A stretch of 64,000 bases of DNA from NCBI GenBank assembly GCA_013365365.1, contig JABVXU010000148.1:1-64000 (forward strand), given 5' to 3'. Positions 35,096 through 47,035 of this stretch are shown in pieces; the stretch's first letter is position 1, and each line of letters opens with the position of its first letter. The DNA comes from Cruorifilaria tuberocauda (Eukaryota > Nematoda > Chromadorea > Rhabditida > Onchocercidae). Below the pieces are notes generated by a model. It saw nothing but the letters and a program-made list of their open reading frames with translations. It made no database searches and was not told the DNA's origin. A program made the translations under genes and the position numbers.

Positions 35096-38000
35096 TTATG
35101 TATAGCAAAAGGCACAACCCTCACTGCGTGCTTATTAGACACGCATTTAGCGTAGAGTAAGTTTAATAATCGATACTATGATTTTGTTGAGCTGCAAACG
35201 ATTCCTTTCCAATACATCCAATCTATAACAAATATTTCTTTCTACTATTGCTTCGAGAAAAACTGAAATTAGATAAATTCTGAAAGCTTCTGGAATTCCC
35301 GAATAATTTGTTATGCAAAGATCAACGTGCGTGTAACGTATAACAATAGATGAGAATGAAAAAATATAGTGATTTCCTTTTAACATCATTTATATAACGT
35401 AAAGGTGATTCTTAAAAAATATTCCAAAAACTACAGTAAGAGAAGAAATATATATAATACATCGTAAGAGAATTCTGCAAATCCAGAGATCCGATTGTGT
35501 TAGAAACATATCAATGAGACAACCTTTCTAAATCCCAAGTTCAAAATATCTGAAATGATGTGTAATGGGCGTTTCACCACAAAATGTTTCAAATAATGAC
35601 ATGTTTTTATTTGAAACGATTAGTGAAAGGGTTATTCCTCCAAGCCATTATTCCTTCCCTGTCCTTCCTCTTGTCTTCGTCATTTTTTTTTGGCGTTTAT
35701 CTTCTGAAAAGTTCACGTAAAGTGAAAAGAAAATGCGAATTGAGCTCTACTATCCACCAAAAATATGATTATTAATTATTCAATTAATTAATCGTTGGAA
35801 ATGTGACTGAATGACAGTTGGAAAATAACTCATTTTCAGAAGAACCTATCCAGCCATTATTAGTGAAGTCGCACTGCTTAATAGAAAGACGCTTGAAAAT
35901 GATGTAACCCAGTAATACAGAATGGTAATTAACACAGCACTAATTAGAACCCACAAATACATTTGTGCATTCTCCCATAAAAGTTTACCGACCTTTGCAA
36001 TTCAGTCACAAACCTGTCATAACGCGTGATATGGGAGTTTGATTAGTTACGATGTTAGAGATAAATACCTTACAGTGATTAAGTTAATGGTGTATTATTT
36101 GTAACATTTCATTCTGAAGATTCAGGCCACTATTCGAAATCTTTCAAATATTCCATAAGCTTCATTTGCGCAGCACATGGTAAATTAAGCCAATATAAAA
36201 TTGTAATCAGCGGATTTTTAAAATTCTGATTAACTGACCGGGAGTGAGATGATTGCGAAGAATGGCTTAACGGATAGAATCACTTCCACCAACAATTTCT
36301 TAATCCTTCAATAACAACTAGAAAACTTGACAAGTGCTGATTATTAATTTTGAAATATACTCAAGCCTCATCAGCGTAACTTACAAAGACTCTTGGCTCA
36401 ATCAGACAAAAAAAAAACAATTTTCCTTTTATTAAGGATAAATAGAGATAAGTGTAAGAATGGGTGTCAACACTGCTAGCATGGATGGCATGAAAGTGAT
36501 GAAAATTCGGATGAACGTCTGCGTGAGTGCGTGCATGGCCGCGAATGCATGCGTTCGAGTGATGAGTGTGGTTTGCGTTGCATTATGAGATGTATATGGA
36601 TTGATATGGATGATTATAGGAATTATATGAATGGGAGAATAAATAGAGAAACACCCATTTAAACAATGATCAATTTTTTGGGATAACTTCCACCTGTCCT
36701 TTCCTGTCACCTCCTTCTTCCTTCCGTTTCCTCTTTCCCTCATCAATCCCATCTTCATTTTTAATGCCAACATTATCTAATATAAAAAGAGGCAAGCAAT
36801 CACTTACAAGCACTTTTATTTTCGCCGTGATCCATTTTGGGGTTCATTTTCCTACTTACTACAAGAGCTGAAAACATCATTCACGCTTACGACGTGAATG
36901 ATGCTCGCCGTAATTTATATCTATAAATTTATAAATCAAGAATGAATGACGATTTCCGAATAACACTCATTCCTATTCCCTTCATACTTGGATAGTTCAT
37001 GTAACTGAAGACTAAGCAATTTCATAAACTGAGTATTAGGGGGCATCTTTCGGCAGAGAAGCTATTAGATGAAATGACATAGATCATTAATCACAAGTTG
37101 AAATTACCAACAAAATAACAACATCGTCATTAATAATGATGTTCGGGAAGGAGAAGGGAAGTGAGTAGTGACAATATGGCTGACGAAGTTGCACTGAATT
37201 GTCACACAGCTCTCGCAATCACTGTAAACGATATTTCTCAATACGTCAGTTACACATTGCACGTTACATGGTATTTTCTCGAACTGTCTTTAATGATAGC
37301 TTCCGAAAACATATCTGTAAACATTACAGAAAAATGAAAAGACTTAATGACATGTGTCAAAAAAGGAGCCTCATTATTCTGCTTCTTTCGTCAATTAACG
37401 AACAGCCAAAAAAGAGGAAAAACTTTCCAAAATACGATTTCGTTAAGCACCCATAACAAAGCTATTTTTGAACAAGCAGTAATGGAAAAAGGAATAGTTT
37501 TCATTTTTCTCCTGCAAGAGGTCGATATACGTTGAGAGAATAGCCTAATCAAACTCTTGAGAAAATGTCAATTAGTTAATGACCTAATTATATGTTGTTG
37601 TATAGGAGCATAATGGAGCTGAATTCATCATTATGTTCAACCACAGAAATATACATAATATTTTAATGCGCATTACTGTTCATTATATCTATGAAACCAA
37701 AATCGTTTTTGCAAAATCTGCGGTAGTTTGCCATAGCAACACCTTGCACTCATCATGACCTTATTCCGGATAATAATCTTTCGACAAGTTCAAACTAAGA
37801 TATGGAAGACGAAACCGAAAAAAACAAGGTTTGAAATAACATACTCAAGCAAAGAAGCAGAGTTTTCCGCTTTCCCTAATAAGATTTCAAATTCGCCAAT
37901 TTACTTCAAATCAAGGATAAATGAAGTTGCTTAATGATTGTGAGCAATCCTAAAATTCTCGGAAGTTACAAAATATTTCTCAAAAGAGTCTAATTTGTTC

Positions 38001-41000
38001 AACACAAAGCTGATAATTTACAATATTAGTTAATTATATGTGTCTAAATATTGGATATTTAAAACCAAGAATCTTAAAACTAATTTCGAAAAAATTTCCA
38101 AACACTAGGCAGCAAACATCTATTAGTTTCTCGAAATTGCTACAAATTAATTCAGCGAAGTTTAGCTCAATGATCTCAATAATCTTTCCCACAACACGCT
38201 GAAGATGTTTATAATACTGGCCGTTAAACTTTCCTTTTTTTTTCACCTGCTAGTTTTGCCTATCCGTGACAATAATTAATTATCTGAAGGAAGAAAAAAG
38301 AATTTTCAATTAAACGATAACGAAGGCATCAATTTTTAAGTATATCAAGCACACAAAATCGATGAAACACATAGGATCCATTATCATTATCTTGAAGCTA
38401 AATTTAACTGAATGCTTCATATCTGGTTCAAATGAAATCCTAGGAAAAATGAAATAATTTTAAGAAAAAACAGTTACTAACTGCCTAATCAATGGATAAA
38501 TAAAACGGAACGATTTAACATCTCGCATTATCAACTATTAATGACAGAGTACTTCGTTGATGTTAAAAGATACGCAGTCAGATCATAGACAGCATTGTGT
38601 TTGTCCGGATCCTTAGCTGATACCTGTTAGTTATGATAAATGAGTGTCAAAATGAAGTCTTCGGTGAGGAGAAACAAATAAGGAAACCAATACTCGGAAA
38701 TAGGAAGTTTTGAAATGAAATGTACAAAGTAGTTGAGCTGATAGGTAAGCAGTGAAAGTATGGGATGTAGAGCATTAGTGCTCCTTCAAGCTAAATGTAC
38801 TACTCAAAGTGATCGAAACAGATGTTTTGAAGGCAATAAATGTTCCAAATGCCCTATCAGCCAACACGAAATTTTTCCGCATTCTTCCTAACTTGCTTTC
38901 TTCCATCAAAAATTATGAAACTTTGACTTTGAAAAAAAGAAGTTAAAAAATTCGAATACACAATATGTGAAAGTATGTAATCCTTTATCATATATATAAA
39001 GTTTGGGAGAATGTTCCTCGAAGTTTGTGAAACACTGAGACACAAGGAAGAGCAAACACGTGTCTAGCAGAAATATATGGGTCAGTGGGAGATATCGGAA
39101 AAGTTCTGGAAATGCTAGACATAATTTGATAGTCATAGTAGCGATGCATGGAAGCATTCTCGAAAGTGTTTAGTAAAAAAACATTTGATTTGTATACCAT
39201 TGTAGAAGTGTAAAAACTGACCGCTTACTAAAAAGCTAAACTGCCCATGCAGACAGAGCTACTGCTAACTGTTAATTATTTAAAACACATCTTTCAGCTC
39301 TTATCGTTACTAATTTCATACTTAAACTTTTCCTTTTTTTTTAGATATTTTTCTAAGGATGCTCACAATTGTATGAATGGATAAAGTTGAAGCTGTAATA
39401 AATGGACTAGGGATATCTAATGCTTTCTTAGGGCTTTTTTATCAATCGTTCTGATAATAATAAGCCGAAATGAAGTAAACATAAGCATCGTATGAACAAA
39501 AAATGTTTGCTTAGTCGATAAAGACAAATGTAAATGGTCGTGTATGTAAACATATATTACGTATTTAAAGAATGTAGTAAAAATATGCGTAAAATTACTA
39601 GAAGCTTAGAAGAGAGAAGTGCCGTACAGTGAAGTGGATTGAGAAGAAGAATTCCTACATGCTTTCATTGCAGTGATTATTTATAACAACATCTCGAATA
39701 TTTACACCATTTTCCGGGTAATATTTCCTACAGAAGAATACATGATAATTCCCTTGAGCAGGAAAAGAGAGAACCATTCCTCTAAATAAGTTTTCCAAAT
39801 TAGTTACGAACAAAGTTGACGTTGGTGGATTTGATAAATACGTCAGATTAAGAGAGTGATTTCTAATACGGAAGAAATATTCGTTCGTTCTTTTTTGTGG
39901 AAATGGAATCTAGAAATGAAGCAAGTAAGTTGAAGTAAAAGGTGGAAAAAGATAGAGATGAGATGAGATGGAGGATTTGTGTACAAAAGAATTATTAGAA
40001 GAAACAACTTATGAATTCAGCAATTCAATGTAGAAAGAGTGGATAATAGAGAGAAAAGGAAGAGGAGAAGGCTCGAGGAAGGAAGGGCAAGTACTGCAGA
40101 AAAATAATGTGTAATGTGGTTGAAAGGGGGATGCGGGAGGGGGACTCTCTTCTTTGTCTTCTATAAGCTTACTATTAAACTGAGCTTTGAAGCTTTCAAC
40201 AATTCAGCTTTGCATTTTGCCTGTCAACTGTCACAAGTGCCTCAATGTCTACCTTCCTACTATTCTCCCCTCCTTCTGCACTTCTTCTCCACCTCCCTTC
40301 CATATAGCGACCCTTATTTTCACCATATTTCAGGTCTTTATTAATTAGCATACAAAAGAAATCGCTTCCGAAAAACTGAAATAACGTTGAAGTGACTGAA
40401 ATATCGATTTTGTTTCAATGCTAGTAAAAGTGCCAAGGAGTGACACGCAACCCCGATGAGCAGTGAAATAGGGTAGGCTCAGAAGCACATGGTGTATTTT
40501 CTCGGCTTTCAAGGCTTTTTATATTTCTCGGCGATATGCTAACTGTTCCGATGATTGTAAAAGGTGGCAGCAGGTGAGGAATGCATCTCGCAATTAAATG
40601 ATACTTTTTTAGTAAATATTATTGCACCGTAAACTCTCCCGTAATGTAAAACTTTCGAATAAATTCATAGCTAGCTTTAGTTCCTTGATATAAAGAGTAC
40701 AGAGAGATCTAAATTTACGATGATGAGCAAAGGATAATCGAGTAAAAAAGAGAGAAATTACTTGGATCTTGGGTAAAAAGCCATGTTAAGTATCAGCCTC
40801 TTTCATGTTCGCCTCTTCTAACTTTCCATACGAATTTATTTTAACACGTTAATTTTGGTTATTTTAATCATGAGAAAGTAGCAGAATTGGTTTTGGACTA
40901 AAAAACCGTCAATGTTTGGGAAGAAGAAATTTTGCAGAATGCTTGCAGTTTTAGACTTTGCAAAACTGCAAATATGAAAGAAAAAGAGAAGGTTAAAGAT

Positions 41001-41406
41001 AATGGAAGAGGAAGAAGGGCTATCGGAAGAAAAATGGAAGCAATGAAGAGAGGAACGGAGGGAGACGCGGTGACGACGATCCTTTCCAGCAAAACATCTA
41101 TCAAATTCATCCGGCCAACAAATTCCATCAGATATCCATGATAGTTTACTTCCGTTCACTCCTCTCCTTTTCACCCTTCGAAAATTCTAATGCCCTTTTA
41201 ACGAAGCGATATCTTTGAAGAGGCCAGTGAAGCTAATCTCCGGAGGATATACCTAAACCGATAATGTATTGCAGGCGAATGACAAGTATTTTACCGTTTC
41301 GGAAATCAGAAGTGCTGTTCATGCTTCTTACCTAGCTGATAATATATGCTTTGCAAAATTTCATCACACCTATTTTGCAGCGATTTCTGCACTTATCTCG
41401 AGAATA

Positions 41407-41443
41407 AAAAATGCATACGGAATTCTATTCCGTATGCATTTTT
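41407..41443. repeat. Perfect 17-bp inverted repeat, 3-nt loop
   Basis: Left arm 41407-41423 (AAAAATGCATACGGAAT) is the exact reverse complement of 41427-41443, separated by TCT. As RNA it would form an uninterrupted 17-bp stem ending in a U run. No gene is adjacent. It might be a small foldback or element end; I cannot assign a function. Confidence 0.9.
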
Positions 41444-43449
41444 CATTACAGTTTCTTATTTCCATGTCGATTTATAAAGCGATAAATCTAAGGATATCTC
41501 CTCGTACTTCGTTGGTAAATCTACTCCATGTTTTTAGTTAAACTGACGTTACGAAAAAAGAAATAACACGACTAGTGTTATGATACAAGATAAATATTAC
41601 TCTAAGTTATACTTTAAAAATTCAGCCATTGCTTCTGATCGTTAATAATTTATTTCTTGGTATGAATAGAGCTGAAGTTTAGAGCATTTAGCACATTGAA
41701 CAATAGATACAAAAGGAAGATCTCAAGAAGATAAATATATAACGGTTAGGTGATCTTTTATTCAAATAAATCAGAGGTGAAATTTCAATCATTTAGTTTG
41801 ATATAAGCTGAAAAAGGCTGATAATGTTGGAGAAACATGTAATACTCATAAAGTAAAGGAAAAATCGTTGATCGTCATGTCAACTATTGGTTAATGAATG
41901 GTATACACCAGAAACATTCAAAGTACCATTCGGCAACAAGCCAACACGTTCAGTGAGAATCAGTAGAACATCCTAAGACTATCACTGAATAATCCATCTT
42001 CCGCTTAAAAAGAAGGCAAACATAAAGTTCGTTTACAGAAATGATACAATTATTCCTAGAATCATCGATACAAAGAATGAATTAAAGGCCATTTCTACAA
42101 CGAATCCGATTCCAAAAGAAGTCGCCACATAATAATGTAACTTTCCATCGGAAGCTTTTAATTATCCTACAGTCAGAACACTATGAACCCGTAATCTTCC
42201 GCTTCACTTTGACGGTTAAATTAACGGGAACATTTCCTGATTTATTTCTACCGTATTAGTGGAGATATTCACATCTTACTAAAATGGAACAAACAGGAAA
42301 ATACTACATCTAATATTTATAGGAATAAAAATGAAGAGGATCGAATTTTTGGAATAACTAATTCGAATTCTTTTAGACATACGAATTCTGCTTTTTGGAA
42401 AATGGAACCAGTAGTGTCTTGGAGAAGAGAAAAATCACTGCGATAATATCATTTCCGATATTCGCCTCCATCACTATTAATTGTTAAATTTCGAAAATTG
42501 TAATAAAATAAGATGGTGCTGTGAACAAGAATAAATACGAAACGACAATCACTTGTAATCAATACGTAAAGCAGCACACTTTATCGATGCTCGTTTCGGC
42601 ATTATCTTTTATAAATTAATCGATAATCGAACGAATTCTATTTTCATTTCCGGCAAGTATAACGAGACACATCAGAACGGAAAAAAGGTAGTATGATAAT
42701 GTTAGCATTCTTAAGATCCCTAAACAACATGCCTTCGAAATGAAATGACCTCATAAGGATCCGATCCAGTCAAGTCTTGACCTAGCTTCAGTTATCACAT
42801 CATAATCCGATCCTAATCTAATCACTTTTGGCTTTCTTAGGTAATTAATCCAGCCTTACCATGACATTATCTCGTCCTTTTATACTTATCGAAAATGGAT
42901 CAGCAATGGATCAGAATCTACAGAACACTTCATACAGTTAACTTCTGAATTTCTCAAAACAAACGATGTCAATGACACCAATAAAATGTACAAAAGACGA
43001 GAAGAAAAAACATTTGTTTGTTCAAAATAAATCACAGAAGGTGTTCGGCAATGAAATGAATAGTAATTTTGAATAATTTTTTATGCTGATAACATGATGC
43101 TAACCATAATAACAATAACTACAACTGCAGCACAAAATAATGGTGGTAAAGAGAGGAATTAATGTGATAGGTTGGAATTATCATAAGCACCAGGGGGTGT
43201 TACTACTGGTAGGGTAGGATTTCTCGTTGGGAGAGGAGTCGTGTTAAGGTTTTTGAAACAAACAGATAAATGAAAAGTGTAAGATTGTGGTGCATCTATC
43301 GGTTGTCTTTGAGGATAAGCTTCAAGCTGAAGTAGCATCGGGAAAATAGAAGTGCGTTGTAGCGAGCGGTGGCGGTCAGAATTCTATGGGATGGTGGTGG
43401 CTACGGGTCTCGGACATTAGCTGGTCCTCGGAGCATAGTGGATACTTAG

Positions 43450-43602
43450 ATGGATGGAGAAGCTCACACCAGCACCTCTACCCTTGTGCTTATCTCAACG
43501 CCCCCACGCTACCACCATCACTCCACCAACAGCCCATCAATGACATCTACAGAGCTCGCAGAGCCTCTCTTTGCAATCTCCGATAGCTGGCAGATTCTGT
43601 AG
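43450..43602 (+). other. Small GC-richer open frame, unrecognised
   Basis: A 50-codon open frame starting MDGEAHTSTS and ending SDSWQIL, in a stretch clearly richer in G+C than its surroundings. All three plus-strand frames stay open for long parts of this stretch, which weakens the case for any one of them. I do not recognise the product. It could be an exon of the same unknown gene as 44127-44372, or conserved noncoding sequence. Confidence 0.12.
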
Positions 43603-43831
43603 TTCGTAAGCTGTTTGATAACCTAACAGAGATAAGATTGCAGCCGCTTTGATGCCACTTGCAGCCTTAGCTTTAGCTGCAAACTGGTCTCAAAACCTAC
43701 TATGATTCTTACTCAACACAACCAATATTCCTTTTTCTCCTTTTTTTCAATGAACTGAATATTATTGATGGTTTGTGGTTAGATGAGGTAACAAGAGGAA
43801 AACTTGATAGGCCTTGCCATATTCTGCTTGG

Positions 43832-43867
43832 CCAGCAGCAGTAGCAGTAGCAGCAGCGGCAGCAGCT
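43832..43867. repeat. Imperfect CAG/GCA trinucleotide repeat
   Basis: About twelve CAG-type triplets interrupted by TAG and CGG (CCAGCAGCAGTAGCAGTAGC and on). It reads as poly-Ala in one plus frame, poly-Ser in another and Cys/Tyr-rich in the minus frame. No frame is supported as coding. Confidence 0.75.
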
Positions 43868-44126
43868 AGAAAAAGCCAAGTGAATATGTTGTCTTGCCAC
43901 TGTCCGCTCAATCCTTTATATCGTTTTTTGTTTGAAGGATATCAACATATTCTCATCGGTCATGCATACAATTACAGCAGCGATCGTATTGTCAGTAACA
44001 ACAGTAGCAGGAGCAACTTTTGCTGCTGCAATACAAATCATTACTGTTGCCGCTGTTATTGTTGTTCACTTATAACTGTTTATCTTGTTCTGGCTACTCA
44101 TTACAGTTGTTCTATTTCTTTTTCAG

Positions 44127-44372
44127 TATTTAACAAGAAAAGATTCACGCCAATCGATAAATAATATTTCTGACCGCGTTGATACGCGTAAGCTTACACC
44201 GCCAGAAGACATGTTGACATAACAATTAGCAGCAATGGAAAAGCAAGCACAAGAAGCACGTGCAGAGCATGCAGAAAGCAAGAATGAATGTCACGGGAAG
44301 TACTTGGCTGCACGCGCTCGACAATATGCTACTCCATTGGCGCTGAGGCACACTAACGAAATAGCTATTTAG
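44127..44372 (+). other. Candidate 3'-terminal exon with an internal TAA
   Basis: It follows a strong nematode-type acceptor (TATTTCTTTTTCAG ending at 44126). The frame reads 31 codons (YLTRKDSRQSINNI onward to TPPEDMLT), then TAA at 44220, then 49 more open codons (QLAAMEKQAQEARAEHAESK onward) to TAG at 44370. The part after TAA is rich in Ala, Glu, Lys and Gln and looks strongly coding. Two explanations fit: stop-codon readthrough (the context TAA CAA TTA is the classic leaky form), or a tiny intron of 42 or 45 nt from the GTAAGC donor at 44188, which removes the stop and keeps the frame. A decayed pseudogene is also possible. I do not recognise the protein and could not connect upstream exons. 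Confidence 0.3.
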
Positions 44373-44483
44373 CAAGCCGCCTTGGCCGTTTAATATCCCC
44401 AAACTCTCAACTAACTAGCTAACTGATGGGTAACTGCATCTAAAGCTTATTCTGCTTGACTAGTTCAGGTATTATATTTTATG

Positions 44484-44505
44484 TCTGTGTATATATATAT
44501 ATATA

Positions 44506-44554
<49 letters not shown>

Positions 44555-44577
44555 ATATGTGTGTGTATGTGTGTGTA

Positions 44578-44613
<36 letters not shown>

Positions 44614-44618
44614 TGTGA
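44484..44618. repeat. (TA)n(TG)n microsatellite
   Basis: A TA run of about 8 units followed by about 110 bp of mostly TG repeats with occasional ATG/TTG interruptions. An open frame through it encodes only Cys/Val and is not a gene. Confidence 0.97.
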
Positions 44619-45043
44619 TTATATGTGAAGCAGTTTGGTCTTAAGGCATTCAGTTACGTAGAACTATACCTTTACGGGGCAATTTTCAAAGAGCAAACAA
44701 ACTGATGTTCTGGACGGATGCTTTCATTTTTGCTTCTGTTCCAATTTCAAAAGCTCGAACAAAAGAAGTGTTTTCGAGAAAGAGAAAAAAATGTGTAATG
44801 AAGAGAGATAGACAATGAGCAAGTGAGATTGGAAAAGTTGACAGTACTGAGTATTGTGACTACATAAAATTGCCAGCTTTCTAAAACTTCCCTTTCAGTT
44901 TTCCCAATATTGGCAAGCATAAAAGTAAGCTATGCGTTAATAATCTCAATAATGTGATAATCTATTTAATGATATGATTGATGATGATTATTATTATCAA
45001 TAATAATTATTGGTTATGAATGACAACTAATCATAGCACCAGT

Positions 45044-45225
45044 GAATAATAATAATAATAATAATAACAATAACAATAATAATAAATAACGACTACAGCA
45101 ATTGATAATAACAATAATAGTAAGCCATTAAATAAATAAATAATAAGTAAATGAATAATAAATAATGAATAAATAAAAATAACAACGAATAATAATAATA
45201 TGAATAAATATAAATAAACATAAGA
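45044..45225. repeat. AAT/AAC/AAATA simple-repeat tract
   Basis: About 180 bp of imperfect AAT, AAC and AAATA/AATAA repeats on the plus strand, with almost no G or C except in short interruptions. Confidence 0.93.
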
Positions 45226-47005
45226 AATTCAAAAGGGAGGAAAAAGGAAAACAGATTTTGAAAATTGCAGCATAAATATGCTTGTTGAAATCACTAGTTT
45301 TTATTTAACATTTCTCATCCTTTATATCCACGATTTCTTTTTGTTGATACTTTTGTGATAATTAATTTAAAAATTTGTTATATTTCTGTTTGTTATATTT
45401 CAAATCATTAATTCAATCATGAAATCAATATTCCTTTTTCTTTTGCATTTCGGAAGCTTTTAGAAGTCAGAGCATCTTCAGATGCTTTTTTTCTGTTTTG
45501 TCATTAGCTTTTTAAAGATTTGAGATCTAGGATTTCTTTATCGTTTACTTTTTTGATTATTTGCTGAGGTAGACACTACGTCTATTAAATGTTCATCTTA
45601 ACCTACAGCGTAGCGAAACTAGCGAACTTTCTCCCTCAGGAAAAAATTAGAATCTACATTAAAACAAGTGGTGCTTGAAGTAAGTGATCAAATAATTAAA
45701 CAGTAGAAAGTTTACTTCCTTCTTTTTTGTCACATCTAAATTTGGCTTGGAATATCAATGTTTTTTACCAGAAGGTAAAAGGCAACTGGAATAGTTGGGA
45801 CCTGTCAGAATCATAATAATTAGTTTGAGCGGATCGAACAAGTGGAATGCTCAAGTGGACGAAATTCAGTAGTTTTCAGAGATTTGCATTGCTCAAAGAC
45901 CAAGTAATTCCAACAATAAGATAACACATTATTTTCCTTAATTAATGTCTTCAGTTAGCTTCATTTGTTTTACTTCGAGAAGTATTAAATAATTTATCAC
46001 TAGTGAATAACGAGAGAGCTCTGCTGGACAAGATGCGTAGAAGGAAAGTACAATGATAGTCTTTTCCGCTTTGTGATAAGAAAATCTTATTCAGATGACA
46101 ACGATTCACTGATAACGATATACGATTGGTTCAGCGATGTGAACTTTTGATGTTTAATATGCACAAATAAGCTGTAAAAACTTGTTTCCGCATACTTATT
46201 TTTGGATTTTTTCCTTTATATGTAATTTTTAACTTCTTTTTTTTATTAATAAGATAATAGGCTGTAAACAAGACTTTTTTAAAGCTTCGAAAACCTTGAA
46301 ATAATAGATGATAAACTAAAAAGGAAGAAAAAACAAAAATTAAGCTGGAAAAATTGATGAAAAAAGTGCCATTTTGTAAAATATCGAGATAATCTTAGAT
46401 TTTAAGTCTAGAAATGCTAAAAATTTCTTTAATTAATTTGGATTTCTTTAATTTTTTAAATTCAGCTGGGAACAAACAACTCCTCTTAAATAATCTGTCG
46501 GGTTAAAAAGACAAAATTTTCGAAATATTACTGAAACAAATGAGATACAGAAAGATTCCAGAATATATATATATTCCGAACTTGAAAGTAAGAAAACGTT
46601 ACACGGACTCAAGGATGCCGTTTTGTCCTCAGAACAAGAAAATACTGTATAATTGAGTTTTTCAAAATGACATATTTTATCCGGAGAGCACATTTTTGCT
46701 TTAGCATTTAAAGCCATAATAGTATTGAATCAATTGATTAAATTAATGATATTAATCTAATAATATTGGATATTTGGTTCGATGTAAATTTGAAATTTCC
46801 TGTAAATCTAAAATTTGGAAATTTAAATGCTGAATTTTACTCATATTCTTCCGCTGCAACTCTTTCATTTTGCTTTAATCACTTTTATTCTAAATTTCTT
46901 TTTAAAACCATCTTCCATTCCTTCACAGATCTCGATTTCTCAACTTTTATTTTATATTTCAAGTTTCTGGTATTTAACGCCAACAACTGCACACCTTGAA
47001 AGTAC

Positions 47006-47035
47006 TAAATATGACAGAAATTCCTGTCATATTTA
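47006..47035. repeat. 12-bp inverted repeat, 6-nt spacer
   Basis: TAAATATGACAG at 47006-47017 is the exact reverse complement of 47024-47035. A short foldback in noncoding DNA 2.5 kb upstream of pak-1; function unknown. Confidence 0.85.

Noticed and set aside
36432..36773. 113-codon minus-strand open frame
   Set aside because: It arises from a degenerate GTG/ATG-rich tract on the plus strand; His/Thr/Ile-rich low-complexity product with no domain.
37176..37337. 53-codon plus-strand open frame starting MADEVALNCH
   Set aside because: Open but short, with no splice or homology support and no neighbouring exons.
40836..41174. Antisense open-frame pair around an AG-rich tract
   Set aside because: Lys/Glu/Arg-rich on one strand and Ser/Phe/Leu-rich on the other, the pattern produced by purine-rich DNA.
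44456..44644. 62-codon Cys/Val open frame
   Set aside because: It is only the translation of the TG microsatellite.
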